DNA from: Areca catechu
Lineage: Eukaryota > Streptophyta > Magnoliopsida > Arecales > Arecaceae
Reading direction: 5' to 3'
DNA: 64,000 nucleotides
Assembly: GCA_021397845.1 (NCBI GenBank)
Contig: CM038053.1
Coordinates: 142,986,541 to 143,050,540, forward strand
The translations under genes were made by a program, and so were the position numbers. Below, in pieces: positions 10,450 through 21,543 of this stretch (positions are counted from its first letter, which is position 1; each line of letters opens with the position of its first letter). Below the pieces are notes generated by a model, which was not told the DNA's origin, ran no database searches, and saw only the letters and a program-made list of their open reading frames with translations.

Positions 10450-11178
10450 TGGTGCGGGCACCAGGATTAGATAGAGGCTCCTCAACCCTCTGTGGATTTC
10501 TGATTAGGGTTCTCAGTCTTTTTGTATCATGTAATAAGGCTTAAGACACTTAAGCATGAGTAATTTGCATTCGAGTCATGTAATCAGTATGTAGTTGGTT
10601 TCAATTTTGGTTTAGTCTTGTAATTTGATCAATTTGGTCAAGTTAGGATCAATTAGTCCTATAATTTACCAAGTTGGTTCACAAACTCAAGTCAATTCGA
10701 AGACGGGTTCAAGCTAGTTGAAGATGGGTCCACAAGTGGGCAATCAAGTCAAGCCCAATTGAAGAAGAGTCAAGCCACCTCTTCTCCACACCAAGCTAGA
10801 AGTGCCAACTCATGGATTGCCACATCATCAATGCCACATGGCATGGGGAGGTGCCACTTCACCAAATTCAAAGAAAGCATTGGGCAGCCAAGTTCAAGAT
10901 AAGAAGTTCAAATTCAAATCGATGTTGAACGCCCATTAATCTCCCCTTGATCCAAGTAGACAATATCCACACAACACTCTCCAAATCAAGCTGTTCCATC
11001 AAGGATCAAGCCAAGCAATGGTCAGCTAAGCTTCATGAAAAGGAGATTCAAAATTCAAGTAGGACGCCCCTTGGATTGAAACTTCAAATTCAAATGAGGC
11101 GCCCCCTTGATTCATTCTCAAATCAAGCTTTGTAACTCTCTTTTTTTTTTTGTTAATTCAAATGAGGTCTTGGGAGCT

Positions 11179-11185
11179 TATAAAA
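11179..11185 (+). promoter_or_regulatory. TATA box of G2 5' LTR
   Basis: TATAAAA in the context GAGCTTATAAAAATGGCCC. A GAATGAAAAAAAAATT stretch follows about 40 bp later. Confidence 0.7.
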
Positions 11186-11362
11186 ATGGCCCTAACCCTC
11201 TTGTAAAGGATGGTTGTTCATGAATGAAAAAAAAATTAGAAATTTTCTTTCCTCTAGCCCTTGTCTTTTGACTTGGAATTCTGTGAGAGAGTGAGCCTTT
11301 GTTCTTCGGAACATCGAGGGGTGCGAGGCCCCAAATATCCCCTTCCTATGCAAGCCACCAAC

Positions 11363-13061
11363 TGATGCAGGATGAAAATCGATGTAATCCTGGATTATTT
11401 GGGAAAGAAAAATAACTAAACAAACTATGACCGTGGGAGGGCTAAGAAGCCTCTCGGGACTAGGGTGATACTGAAACTAAAACCCTAAAACAGCTGATCT
11501 CTTTTGGTTTTTAATTTTCTTGGTAGAGGTGGTGAAGGAAGGATGGAGAAGGGGGACTGGGAACTAGAACTCATGACCCTGGGACTCACTCTAACAGGGA
11601 GACGCACATAGAAAGTCAGGGGTCAAAGCGTAAAGCTACCCTCCCAAGGGATCAAAGCACATAGCTACCCTTTCGAGGGATCACAGCACCAGCTACCCTG
11701 AGCTCTCATCGAACCCATCATCCACATAGTAGGGCTCTCACATAGATGCGCTAGGATGACTCTCAAAGGATACGAGGGGATAAAGAAGATGGAATAGGGG
11801 ATAACTAGGGTGCTCGAACCCATCATCCACAAAGTAGGACTCTCTCACCCCCCAACGAACCCATTATCCACACAGTAGGGAACGAAGGCAAACGGGCCTC
11901 AGCCCAGAACCAGAACCAATGGAGAACCTCAAAAATTTATATCAAATCATCTTATTATCACAGGGGGAGAGGGGGCCTTTATATACAAAAACCAAAACCC
12001 TCAGTTTCTTAGCCTCTAAGAAAATTAAAAAAGGAAAATAAATTATATCAAAATTTGTGTTGCATCAAAAGTAGTGCTGATATGCTCTGAGAAGCATGTT
12101 GGCTTGATGATCTGCTCCAGAAAGCATGCTGCTCTGAAAATTAGACTGCTTTGAAATCCGTGCAAACTCATCTCACGGTCGTGGAAGGGAGGGAACCAAC
12201 TCCGGCGGGGCACCAGCGGATGGCCGAAAAGCAGGCGGCGGACAAGACCGGTGGATGGTGAGCGGCGAGCGACTGGCGACGGGCTACAGGCGAGGCGGCA
12301 CAAGGGGGCACGGCACGCCCTGTGCATGCCGTTTGGCCTTCCCTCGACGTGGGAACTCCTGGACGCCGGCGAGGGCTCTAGCGGCCGGGCGTTAGCCGGC
12401 AGACAGTGGGGCAGCGGGACGGTGGCAAGCAGGCGACGGCGATGGCGTAAGGCGGCAGGCGGCGAAGGGCGGCGGGCAGCGACGTCAGGCGGCGGGCGGT
12501 GGCGTCAGGCGACGGGTGGTGGCGTCAGGCGGTGGCGTCAGGCGGCGGGCGGACGCACGTGGGTGGACGGATGCCTCCCACGTCCGTTCGTCTTCCCACG
12601 GGCATGGGTGGCGGCGAACTCCACCGGTGGCCGAGCGAGAGCCGGCGAGCAGTGGGAACGGCGGCGAGGAGCAGGCCGACAACGGCGGCGGTAGCAGCGG
12701 CCGTGGGCCATGACGAGTGGATGCCTCCACATCCGTTCGTCTTCCCACGGGCGTGGGTGACGGCTTCTCCGACGAGGGCGGGGGCAGGCGAGCATCGACA
12801 GCGGTCCAACGAGGGCGGCCGGGGGTCGGGCGACCCAGATCTGGGGCCAGAGGGGGCGGAGGCTAGGGTTTGGGCATTTTAAAAAATTCACGGGAGAAGG
12901 ATGCAGGAGATGGAATAAGGCTGGGATAACTCTGGGATAAACCTAGAATAAAACTAGAATAGCGGGGATAGGTGGAATAGCGGGAATAGAAAAATAAAAA
13001 AAATGCGAGAAAATTAAAAAAAATGGGAAAAAATACTTGAACGACGGCTGGATCCCCATCA
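11363..13061 (-). repeat. A 3' LTR (left copy)
   Basis: About 1.70 kb, starting TGATGCAGGATG and ending GGATCCCCATCA on the plus strand. A probable TATA box reads TATATAAA on the minus strand at 11978-11985. Repeated phrases such as AACCCATCATCCACA and AGCTACCCTC occur at 11640-11880. The GC-rich block is at 12170-12880. Confidence 0.85.
12170..12880. other. GC-rich block in A 3' LTR, origin unknown
   Basis: GC content jumps sharply, with GGCGTCAGGCGGCGGGCGG-type short repeats at 12480-12550. A phrase TTCGTCTTCCCACGGGC with flanks is duplicated near 12590 and 12740. Several long frames are open on both strands because of GC richness and show no family I recognise. By analogy with B and C it may be captured gene sequence, but no source gene is visible. 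Confidence 0.5.
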
Positions 13062-13146
13062 TTCTCATCGACCGCGAAGAACTCGACTCCGTCGAGTTCG
13101 AAAAATGGAGCACACCCTAATCCACAACTCGCTTTGATAACAAAAT
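13062..13146 (-). other. A internal region: primer-binding site, hairpin, polypurine tract
   Basis: On the minus strand this reads a primer-binding site (13146-13131, ATTTTGTTATCAAAGC), then GAGTTGTGGATTAGGG, then a perfect hairpin with 9-bp stem and GGA loop (13099-13079, GAACTCGAC and GTCGAGTTC), then GATGAGAA abutting the 3' LTR. Nothing else is present. This is close to the smallest interior that could keep both priming sites for reverse transcription. Confidence 0.85.
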
Positions 13147-14770
13147 TGATGCGGGACGAAAATCGATGTAACCCTGGATTATTTGGGAAAGGGAAACAAC
13201 TAAATAAACTAGGACTGTGGAAGGGCTAAGAAGCCTCCCGGGACTAGGGTGACACTGAAACTAAAATCCTAAAATAGCTGATCTCTTTTGGTTTTTAATT
13301 TTCTTGGTGGAGGTGGTGAAGGAAGGATGGAGATGGGGGACTGGGAACTGGAACTCATGGCCATGGGACTCACTATAACAGGGAGACGCATACAGAAAGT
13401 CAGGGGTCAAAGCATAAAGCTACCCTCCCGAGGGATCAAAGCACATAGCTACCCTCCCAAGGGATCACAGCACCAGCTACCTTGAGCTCTCATTGAACCC
13501 ATCATCCACATAGTAGGGCTCTCACATGGATGCGCTAGGATGACTCTCAAAGGACACGAGGGGATAAAGAAGACGGGATAGGGGATAACTAGGGTGCTCA
13601 AACCCATCATCCACAAAGTAGGACTCTCACACCCCCTAACGAACCCATTATCCTTACAGTAGGGAACGAAGGCAAACAGGCCTCAACCCAGAACCAGAAC
13701 CAATGGAGAATCTCAAAATTTATATCAAATCATCTTATTATTACAGGGGAGGGGGCCTTTATATAGAAAAACTAAAACCCTTAGTTTCTTAGCCTCTAAG
13801 AAAACTAAAAAAGAAAAATATATTACATCAAAATTTGTGTTGCATCAAAAGTGGTGCTGATCTACTCTGAGAAGCGTGTTGGCTTAATGATCTGCTCTAG
13901 AAAGCATGCTGCTCTGAAAATTGGATTGCTCTAAAATCCATGCAAACTCATCTCACAACCATGGAAGGGAGGGAACCAACTCCGGCGGCACCAGCTGATG
14001 GCCAGAAAGCGGGCAGCGGATAGGGCCGGCGGATGGTGAACGGTGGGCGGCTGGCAGCGGGCTACAGGCGAGGCAGCACAGGGGGCACGGCATGCCCTGT
14101 GCGTGCCGTTTGGCCTTCCCTCAGCATGGAAACTCCTGGACACCGGCGAGGGCTCCAGCGGCCGGGCCTTGGCCGGCGGATGGCGGGGCGGCATGACGGC
14201 GGCAGGCGGGTGGCGAGCGGCGATGGCGACATCAGGCAGCGGGCGGCGGCATCATGCGACGGGCGGACGCACGTGGGCGGATGACGCCACCCATGTCCGT
14301 TCGCCTTCCCACGGGTGTGGGTGGCAGTGGACCCCACCGGCGATTGGGCGAGAGCCGGTGGGCGGCGGGAACTATGACGGGTAGCAAGCCGACGATGACG
14401 GTGGCTGTGGGCCATGGCGGGTAAATGCCTCCATGTCAGTTTGTCTTCCCACGGGCGTGGGCGGCGGCAGCGGCTTCTCCGATGAGGGCGAGGGCCAGCG
14501 AGCATCGACGGCGGTCCGGTGGGGTCGGCCGGGGGTCAGGCGGCCCGGATCTGGGGCCAGAGGGGGCAGAGGCTAGGGTTTGGGCATTTTGAAAAATTCA
14601 CGGGAGAAGGATGCAGGAGATGGAATAAGGCTGGGATAACTCGGGATAAACCTAGAATAAAACTAGAATAGTGGGGATAGGTGGAATAGCAGGAATAGGA
14701 AAATAAAAAAATGTGAGAAAATTAAAAAAAAATGGGAAAAAATACCCGGACAATGGCTGGATCCCCATCA
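13147..14770 (-). repeat. A 5' LTR (right copy)
   Basis: About 1.62 kb, starting TGATGCGGGACG and ending GGATCCCCATCA on the plus strand. It aligns end to end with the left copy. TATATAAA is on the minus strand at 13758-13765. A GC-rich block occupies about 13930-14600. Small length differences in that block account for the shorter total. Confidence 0.85.
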
Positions 14771-15320
14771 CCAACCCCTTGGATGCCTAATGAAAAATTC
14801 TCCTAGATGCCCAACAAGAAGAGCCCTTCTTAACCGCCACCTTCACTTCACCTCTCTCTTGTTTCTTTGCTTTCCCAGTCCATCTTGTTTTTCTAACTTG
14901 TTTTTAGGTTGCTTGCAGGTCCTTTCGGTACCACAGACAAAGGAGTAGGCCTACCTTGCCTTCAGGACCATTTGATGGAAAGTCGACGGATCTGCAAGGT
15001 CGAGGGCTTGATCTTCCAGGCCGTATCCGTGAGTGTGAGCGAACTCGGCCTCGGGCACTTCAGAAATTCAAGAGGTTTGCACTCCCTCATCTCCTAAGTA
15101 GGGTATTGATCTATAGCTAAGTCCTATCAGAGTTTCTCAATCCTGGGGTCCTTCTTTATCATTATTTAGGATCTATGTCTGCATGCTAGAAGTTTCTTGT
15201 TATTATGCGAATCTCTAGATCTATTCTTAGTTTAATTTTAGGAATTTGCTAATTCATTAAAATATAAAACACAAAAAAAAAGAATCACTTGCATGCATCT
15301 CTTAGGTCCCGCATCATGTT

Positions 15321-15336
15321 TTGTATCAGAGCATGG
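15321..15336 (+). other. G2 primer-binding site
   Basis: TTGTATCAGAGCATGG begins four bases after the LTR end; the core TATCAGAGC matches the complement of initiator tRNA-Met. Confidence 0.8.
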
Positions 15337-16223
15337 TTAGGACTTAGTTTCTCTTTAAGTACTCGGATCGGGTGCTTCACCATGGCCGTTCGGTCATAGG
15401 AAAAAGTAGGGCTGTAAGACCCTCACATCTCATTCAAAGGAGATTTCCTATGGTGTGTAGGAGTACCGATATGATTGACCCTTGAAGAAGAAAGTAAGGA
15501 GATAGGTATCTTAAGTCCTAAAGAAAATTTTTGCATAACTAAGTTCTGCATCATTAAATTTTGCATCATGTTAATTTCTACAATGATTAGATTTCAGCAT
15601 ATAGTTTTCAGCTTCATTAGATTTTAGCATGCTTTCATTTCTGCATACTTAGGAGTTAATTACATGATTTCTACATAGTTTAATTTCAGCACTTTAGGTT
15701 CATATCATTTAATTTTCAGCAACTAATATTTCTGCCAATACACATCAAAACACAAAAAAAAGTTAAGTGCACTTCATTAGGTTTCATGTGTATGCCATCA
15801 TATGCATAACTTACTTTAAGGGCTACAATATCATAAGATAAGGGAAGGAGGTTATTACCTTTCCTTGGCTTGAAAACCATCACCTTTGCATTTTGAACCT
15901 AAGCCTAACTTAAAATCTATTAGCAACCTAATAGCTTAGGGACATCAACGAGTCTGGTTTAACCATTGTGGGAAACTAGTGCATGCAACTCTTCAATTAG
16001 CACTAGAAAGCTATGTCTAAGGTAAGAGGTCTAGTGTTAAATGACCTAAGTGGTGTTGTGCTTCCTTAATTGGATCCCTGTGAATAGCAGGGGGGCCTCC
16101 CACACTCCCACCTCTTACCTGGCCCATGAAAGGGCTAGTTATTGTGTTGTGTGTAATCTAAGTTAACTCATTCTGTTTGAACTCATAGGTATAGCAAACG
16201 TAGTACCCTCCATTATGTGTTAC
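15337..16223 (+). other. G2 untranslated leader
   Basis: No conserved frame. The start, TTAGGACTTAG..., matches the G1 leader start. The middle is AT-rich with repeated TTTCTGCAT and TTTCAGCA phrases. Confidence 0.55.
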
Positions 16224-17514
16224 ATGTCAACTAGGTTAGGAGTCCAATATCACCCACATCACACTCAGTCAGGTGAACCCATGGATAGTCAAATTCTTGA
16301 AGCCCGTGTGGCCCATGCTAAACATAAATCATCTAGGCCCAATTTCCTTGATCCAAGAGCCTATTATCATGATCTTGCCCCTGAGTCTAACCCTAGATGT
16401 CCATACCCATACTTGGTTGACTCCGAGGAAAGACCCATTAGGAGCACCCAACCTTATGCACCCACTTTTGATGGAAGCCTAGATCCTTTGGTGTATATTG
16501 ATTAGGAGGAGAGAATGGATCAGTATTTTGAGTACACTAAGATGTCGGAGTTAGGAAAAGTAAGATTGGCCAAACGTAGGCTAACCCACATGCTAAGTGG
16601 CATTGGGAAGTTATTGAGAATGAATGTTATCGAAGAGGAGATGAAACACTTACTTGGAGATCCATGAGAAGTAGATTGAGAGAAAAGTACCTAGGTAGAT
16701 TTTATGAGCACAAACTTTTAGACCAATGGTACAAATTGAGACAAGGCAATAAAACTGTGTCTGAGTATATTGAGGAATTTAATAAGTTTACTAGGAGATG
16801 TAACACAGTTGAACCTAAGTCTAAGATCATAGCTAGATTTAGAGATGGCCTACATAGGGATATCCAGTGGGAACTACTCCAGTGGAGGATTTATAACCTG
16901 GATTATGCTTATCGACTTGATAGGAAATTCGAGTTATGTCAGAGGGAACCCATGAACTACCAAGTTGAGCCCAGCAAGATTAGTCTCTCTGAATAGAAAC
17001 CCAACCCTAGTTGACTTCCTTTAGATCAACCAACTCCTACTATCCCATTAGTTCATATGAATGATAGGAGTAAGGACCCTAAAGTACAAATTGATTACAC
17101 TGATATTCAAGACTTAGGATGGAAATTGAGGAGCTAGGGAAGGAAGAAGACAAGTTTGAACCCATTATAGAAGTGTATGAGGCTGACATGAGTTTAGTAG
17201 ACGAATATGAAGGAGAAGACTTTGAGGAGGATAACTCTAGTACCTTACCTGAGGAAACCCTTGGAGAAGATAAGATTGTAGAGCCTAGTCCAGAAGTATC
17301 AGAACAACAAAAAATTAGTGAGGACTTGGATCCTATAAGTCAATGCCATCAGGAAGAGCCCACTCCTTTAGCCCCAGCTCGAGACCTCATTCAGTACCCT
17401 CATCAAGAGTTCCTTCTTCTAACCCTAGTTGATGACCTTTTTCTTGAACTGACTAAGTCATCGTTTCTTAAAGGCCTTACACTTGCAATGACCAAATTCT
17501 CCATCCTTCCATAG
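16224..17514 (+). pseudogene. gag: G2 gag with complete Retrotrans_gag core but broken frame
   Basis: The start MSTRLGVQYHPHH at 16224 matches G1. The frame stops at 16503 (TAG just after VYID). The gag core continues in another frame at 16664-16996 with REKYLGRFYEHKLLDQWYKL and SEYIEEFNKFTRRC, a classical Ty3/gypsy gag pattern that ends ISLSE. A strongly acidic tail follows at 17119-17514 (EDFEEDNSS, EETLGEDK). No CCHC zinc knuckle is seen. The gene is interrupted downstream by element C. Confidence 0.8.
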
Positions 17515-17594
17515 CGTGGACCTTTTCCTGCCCATAGATATAACTCAATGTTCATACATTAAGGTCAGTCTCTTTAGCCTAGAACTAGTCCCTT

Positions 17595-18224
17595 TATGGG
17601 GATATCGCCAGCACTGATCCCAAAGTAGCACTGATTTCAGGCAGCACTAATTTCAATAAATTTAAATTCAAAAAATTAGTTGATTAGGATTGGTTGTTTG
17701 AAATTTGATTTAGGATTTAGTTGGTTAGGATTGAGATTTAGATAGGCCATATCTTGTATTTTAATTTAAACCATCCTTATCTATTTATCTTGTATCCAAA
17801 TTCAAACGAAGGTTGGAAAGGTCTATAAATACCACCCTCAGTCCTTTGTAAAAAAATAGTTTGGTGAATAAAAATGAATTCTTTTTAGAAAAGAGTGATT
17901 CTTTTCTTTCGGGTGTGAGGCTTAACCCCAGGACTTGATGAGAAGTCATGTCTAGTTATATCCTTCCTTGATTCCATTTTCTTTACCCCCATGTCCTTTG
18001 AGATTCACCCTAATGCCTCCAAGTATCAAGGTGGGTGGGATGCCCTATAGGTGAGAGGTCTCTTCATTAGTGTGTCTCAAAGTCTATGAAAGTCTAGATT
18101 TTCCTACCTTCCATCTCCATTTTTCCTTTCTTCACCATCCCTAGAAAAAAATCCAAAAAAAAATACCATAATCTAGGTGACTTCTAGGCTCACCTACAAT
18201 TCTACCCCCATCTATCCCACATTA
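17595..18224 (+). repeat. C 5' LTR
   Basis: Starts TATGGGGATATCG (the right copy has TGATGGAGACATCG) and ends CCCACATTA (right copy CACATCA), so both termini have single changes. A TATA box, TATAAAT, is at 17824-17830. Confidence 0.85.
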
Positions 18225-18226
18225 AA

Positions 18227-18240
18227 TTGGTATCAAAGCT
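18227..18240 (+). other. C primer-binding site
   Basis: TTGGTATCAAAGCT follows the LTR end by two bases and matches the initiator tRNA-Met complement with one difference. Confidence 0.85.
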
Positions 18241-18979
18241 AGAGGATTAGGGTATTGCCATCTTCCTTCCTTCCCCCAACCCCACCATTCTTTCTCTTCA
18301 CTGTTCTTGATCCACTACCCACAGCCACTGCGACTCCCGAATTAACCACCGTGCCGATCACATCACCCTAGATTCTTCTTTGGCCACCAGTCCAATGCCA
18401 ATCTCTCCCACCCGTTCCTCCGTTGCACAACACCCATCCATATCAAAGCCCCACCAAACCACCAATTGCCCATGAGTAAGAACCCCACTGCCTGAGCCTC
18501 GCTACCCACGCCGTCGGCCTCCACCTCTGTCCTCTCCTCCCCCCATGGCACTAATCGGATCCTGCCATCACTCGTGACTTCTCCTCCTCTCTGCCTTTTG
18601 TGAAGCCCCTATCTCCGCCCATGAAGTCTCCACAGCCGCCGGCCTCCATCCCCAATCTTGTCACCATTGCATTGCCCAAAATCGACCGCATGGATCTGCC
18701 CGATTCCACCGGTATGCCCATCATGCTCGATGCTCTCCTCTGCCTCTCTATCGCAATCTGTTGTTTTCCATCGAGATCTGCCTATTTCTTCTGAATGCAC
18801 CGACTCCCAACCGCCAGACTCCACCTCCGCCATCCTCACCATCGGTCGAATCATGACGATCATCTTACCGGATCTCTCTCAATGCTATCCCTCCCAATCA
18901 GAGAGCCCCACGGTCCGCCCATACCTCGGCAATGATTCCATCATGATCAAGAGTTGGGGCCACCTCTTCTTCATCTACG
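18241..18979. other. C interior, GC-rich part of unknown origin
   Basis: The segment is GC-rich and gene-like in composition, with CCGCCGGCCTCC and CCACCTCTGTCC phrases. Frames are open on both strands (for example 18600-18794 plus and 18609-18863 minus) but I recognise no family. It may be further captured sequence, as it adjoins the H+-ATPase fragment. Confidence 0.5.
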
Positions 18980-19354
18980 GCCATCAAGGTAGCTACGGCA
19001 TTACTGGCATTATTTTCTTCTTTGAAACTAATGGTGGAGTTGACGACGAGTAGGACGACGTACCGATGAAGTCTTGCCAGTCCGGGGGCTTACCTCCATT
19101 GTTAGCCAAGGCAATGGCCATGACGGCAGCCGATTCCATCACCCAAGATAGGGGTTCCACATGAAACCCAGAAATTTCATAATCTTGCTCTCCTTTTTCT
19201 CTTCTAGCTTGTTGGGCCCGAAGATCTAGAGCCGGTTGGCTTCTTCCTCTAATTTGAGACCTTCCTAGATGCATTTCAGCTACTGGAAGACCTCCTCGAT
19301 AAAAATATTTTCTAGATCAACAGTCTCGTTCTTGATCTCCTCTAGACTGATCAT
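18980..19354 (-). pseudogene. Captured fragment of plant plasma-membrane H+-ATPase, N-terminal part
   Basis: The minus strand from about 19354 reads MISLEEIKNETVDLENIFIEE, then FGPNKLEEKKESK, KFLGFMWNP, ALANNGGKPPDWQDFIG and, in a shifted frame, VVNSTISFKEENNASN and ATLMA. These are the conserved N-terminal segments of P-type plasma-membrane proton pumps up to the second membrane segment and the start of the actuator domain. Three stops and a one-base deletion near the WNP/SWVM junction break it. No intron interrupts the roughly 120 codons. It is antisense to element C. The intact enzyme pumps protons out of the cell; this copy is dead. Confidence 0.9.
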
Positions 19355-19945
19355 CATACCTTCCCCTATCGAAGATGTCCCCAGTTTCGACGGCATCGAC
19401 GAACCCCACCGCCACCCTCTCTCGGTGCTTCGGCTCAAGTTGACCATGCTGCCTTCTTCTAATCGGAACCACCGATATCGCACCATCTTCTTCCTCCTCA
19501 GGATCGAGAAGGACCCAGCCCTAGATCCGCCCGTGCCACCCACTGGATCTCCACCGTTGCCAGCCACCCCAGCACCACCACCGGCGAATGCCAGCCGAAC
19601 TGCCATCCGAAGCCTCCCCTGTTCATCCATTCATCCATCCATGGAGAAGGGAGAAGAAGCCTGCACGAACGTGAATGCACTGCACGTTCCTCAAAGCAAC
19701 CGGTTCCCTATTGCAATTTCTCCCTCTACATGAATTTCAAAGTGCATGATCTTCAAAGCTGCATACTCCTCCAATTGCACGATTCTCATAGCAAAGCCGA
19801 GGAAATAAAAAAAAAGGAAAAATAGAGAAAAAAATTGAGACAGTTTTTGGAGCTGCATAATTTCAAAGTTGCATGGATTTCAAAGCTACACAGATCTCAG
19901 AACATAGCCTTTGGATTTGGTTCATCAAAGCCCTCGCTGATCATG
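19355..19945. other. C interior upstream of the H+-ATPase fragment
   Basis: On the minus strand this would be the 5' side of the captured gene. It is GC-rich to about 19740 with a Gly/Arg-rich chance reading that is not conserved coding, then becomes AT-rich with repeated TTTCAAAG and CAAAGCTGCA phrases near 19736-19920. It may include the donor 5' untranslated region or a second captured piece. Confidence 0.45.
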
Positions 19946-19981
19946 ACTCGACGGAGTCGAGTTTTTCCCACCTCAGGAGAA
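19946..19981 (+). promoter_or_regulatory. C 3' cis block: hairpin plus polypurine tract
   Basis: ACTCGAC (19946-19952), loop GGA and GTCGAGT (19956-19962) form a perfect 7-bp stem. TTTTCCCACCT and CAGGAGAA follow and abut the 3' LTR. Confidence 0.75.
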
Positions 19982-20614
19982 TGATGGAGACATCGCCAAC
20001 ACTGATCTCGAAGCAGCAATGATCCCGGAGCAGCACTGATTTCAATAAATTCAAATTCAAAAAATTAGTTGATTAGGATTGGTTGTTTGAAATTTGATTT
20101 AGGATTTAGTTAGTTAGGATTGAGATTTGGATAGACCTTATCTTGTATTTGAATTTGAACCATCCTTATCTTTTTATCTTGTATTCAAATTCAAATGATG
20201 GTTGGAAAGGTCTATAAATACCACCCTCAGTCCTTTATAAAAAATAGTTTGGTGAATAAAAATGAGTTCTTTTTAAAAAAGAGTGATTCTTTACTTTCGG
20301 GTGTGAGGCCCAACCCCAGGACATGATGAGAGGTCATGTCTAGTTATCCCCTTCCTTGATTCCATTTTCTTTACCCCCATGTCATTTGAGATTCACCCTA
20401 ACACCTCCAAGAATTGAGGTGGGTGGGATGCCCTAGAGGTTAGAGGTCTCTTCATTAGTGTGAGTCTCAAAGTCCATGAAAGTCTAGATTTTCCTACCTT
20501 CCATCTCCATTTTTCCTTCCTTCACTATCCCTAGAAAAAACCCAAAAAAATGTACCCTAATCTAGGTGACTTCTAGGCTCACCAACGATCCTACCCCCCA
20601 TCTGTCCCACATCA
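19982..20614 (+). repeat. C 3' LTR
   Basis: Starts TGATGGAGACATCG and ends CCCACATCA. TATAAATA is at 20213-20220. It aligns along its whole length with the 5' copy. Confidence 0.9.
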
Positions 20615-20915
20615 TCCCTTAGTCTCCTTCCTATTTTCTACCCTTCCCTAAGTCTTCCCATGTTTTTAGAGCCATTAGGTTACATTTTGTTGAGATTACC
20701 AGGTTGTATGAACCCTTAAAGCCCATCCCATTTGCTACCTACTTTTGGAAAACCTTATGAAATTTGCTAGAAATCCATTGTAAATTTTCATGTACATATC
20801 AAACCAGGGTCAAACCTAGAGAGCCTATAGTCTATTAGGTTAATGCCCAAAGAGTCCAATAAAATTCCTCTCAATAGGAATGCATAGTTGAGTCTGCATT
20901 TTGTTAGGTGTCAAT
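20615..20915 (+). pseudogene. G2 linker after gag
   Basis: This matches G1 5440-5710: CCCTTCCCTAAGTCTTCCCATG, then the FATYFW-like codons, then CTCAATAGGAATGCATAGTTGAG. A stop interrupts the reading near 20758. The shared junction with integrase C-terminal codons shows that G1 and G2 have the same pol deletion background. Confidence 0.6.
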
Positions 20916-21543
20916 ACGAGTCTTAGAGTTCGCAGAGTCATTCGCACAGCATGCATAAGGGATTAGCCAAAAAATCAATCTAAGTAATAGTACACACAAG
21001 AAATTTGTTGATTCCCGAAAGCGAGCTAAAGAATTTGAAATAGGAGATTTTGTAATGATTAGGCTTAGGCCTGAAAGGTTCCCATCAGGAACCGTTAAGA
21101 AACACATGCTCATGGAGCTCGCCCCTTTAGAGTGATAAGGAGAGTTGGCCCTAATGCCTATGTGCTTGAGCTACCCCCGGATTATGGCATTAGCTCAGCT
21201 TTCAATATCTTAGACTTAGTCAAGCATAGAGAGCCGACAACGATACCCAGCGAGCTATTTGGGCCTGAACTATCCTTTGAGAGTGAACCCAACCCTGAGT
21301 GTCCACCTCCAATTTTACCTGAGAGAGGAGAATGGATTAAGAGTGTCCTAGATGATCAAGCTATCACGACCCGGGGTAAAGGCTATCAATGTTTCTTAGT
21401 CTGTTGGCAAGGCTGGCCGGAGTCGATGATTCATGGATTACCTGAGAGGACTTGCAGTGCCTCGACCCCGATCTTCTTAAGAAGTACCAAAGCCAGATCA
21501 AACTTTACACGACAAGGTCGAGTTCCTTCCATCCCAAGAGAAT
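20916..21543 (+). pseudogene. pol: G2 integrase C-terminus and chromodomain
   Basis: G2 keeps slightly more integrase than G1: codons for RVLEFAESFAQHA precede ADSRKRAKEFE-like sequence, RLRPERFPSGTVKK and VGPNAYVLELPPDYGISS. The chromodomain follows at about 21330-21470 (IKSVLDDQAITTRGKGYQCF, LVCWQGW), then a frameshift. The tail codons overlap the polypurine tract. Expected role: chromatin targeting of integration. It is not functional. Confidence 0.8.
21507..21543 (+). promoter_or_regulatory. G2 3' cis block: hairpin plus polypurine tract
   Basis: ACACGAC (21507-21513), loop AAG and GTCGAGT (21517-21523) pair at six of seven positions. TTCCTTCCATCCC and AAGAGAAT follow, abutting the 3' LTR. 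Confidence 0.65.

Larger units (their letters stand above)
11363..14770 (-). mobile_element. A: non-autonomous LTR element with giant LTRs and an 85-bp interior
   Basis: Two related LTRs (11363-13061 and 13147-14770) flank only 85 bp of internal DNA. The element starts TGATGCAGG and ends CCCCATCA on the plus strand and is bounded by a perfect 5-bp TSD, CCAAC, at 11358-11362 and 14771-14775. The primer-binding site is next to the right LTR on the minus strand, so the right LTR is the 5' LTR. No gag or pol is present; movement would depend on proteins supplied in trans. Its LTRs contain a GC-rich block unlike the host LTR. Confidence 0.9.
10450..15316 (+). repeat. G2 5' LTR, split by element A
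   Basis: The parts are 10450-11362 and 14771-15316. They start TGGTGCGGGCACC and end CCCGCATCA. The join across A is supported by the uninterrupted copy at 33711-35061. The target CCAAC is present on both sides of A. Confidence 0.85.
17595..20614 (+). mobile_element. C: non-autonomous LTR element carrying a host H+-ATPase fragment
   Basis: LTRs of about 0.63 kb (17595-18224 and 19982-20614) flank 1.76 kb of interior with no gag or pol. TCCCTT lies on both sides (17589-17594 and 20615-20620) as the target-site duplication; five of the six bases may be the true duplication. The interior has a primer-binding site after the left LTR and the hairpin/polypurine block before the right LTR, so the element is plus-oriented. 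It split the linker region of G2. Confidence 0.9.

Noticed and set aside
12043..12891. Several overlapping long frames in a GC-rich block
   Set aside because: They are open on both strands at once because stop codons are rare in GC-rich repeats; compositions are low-complexity Arg/Gly/Pro.
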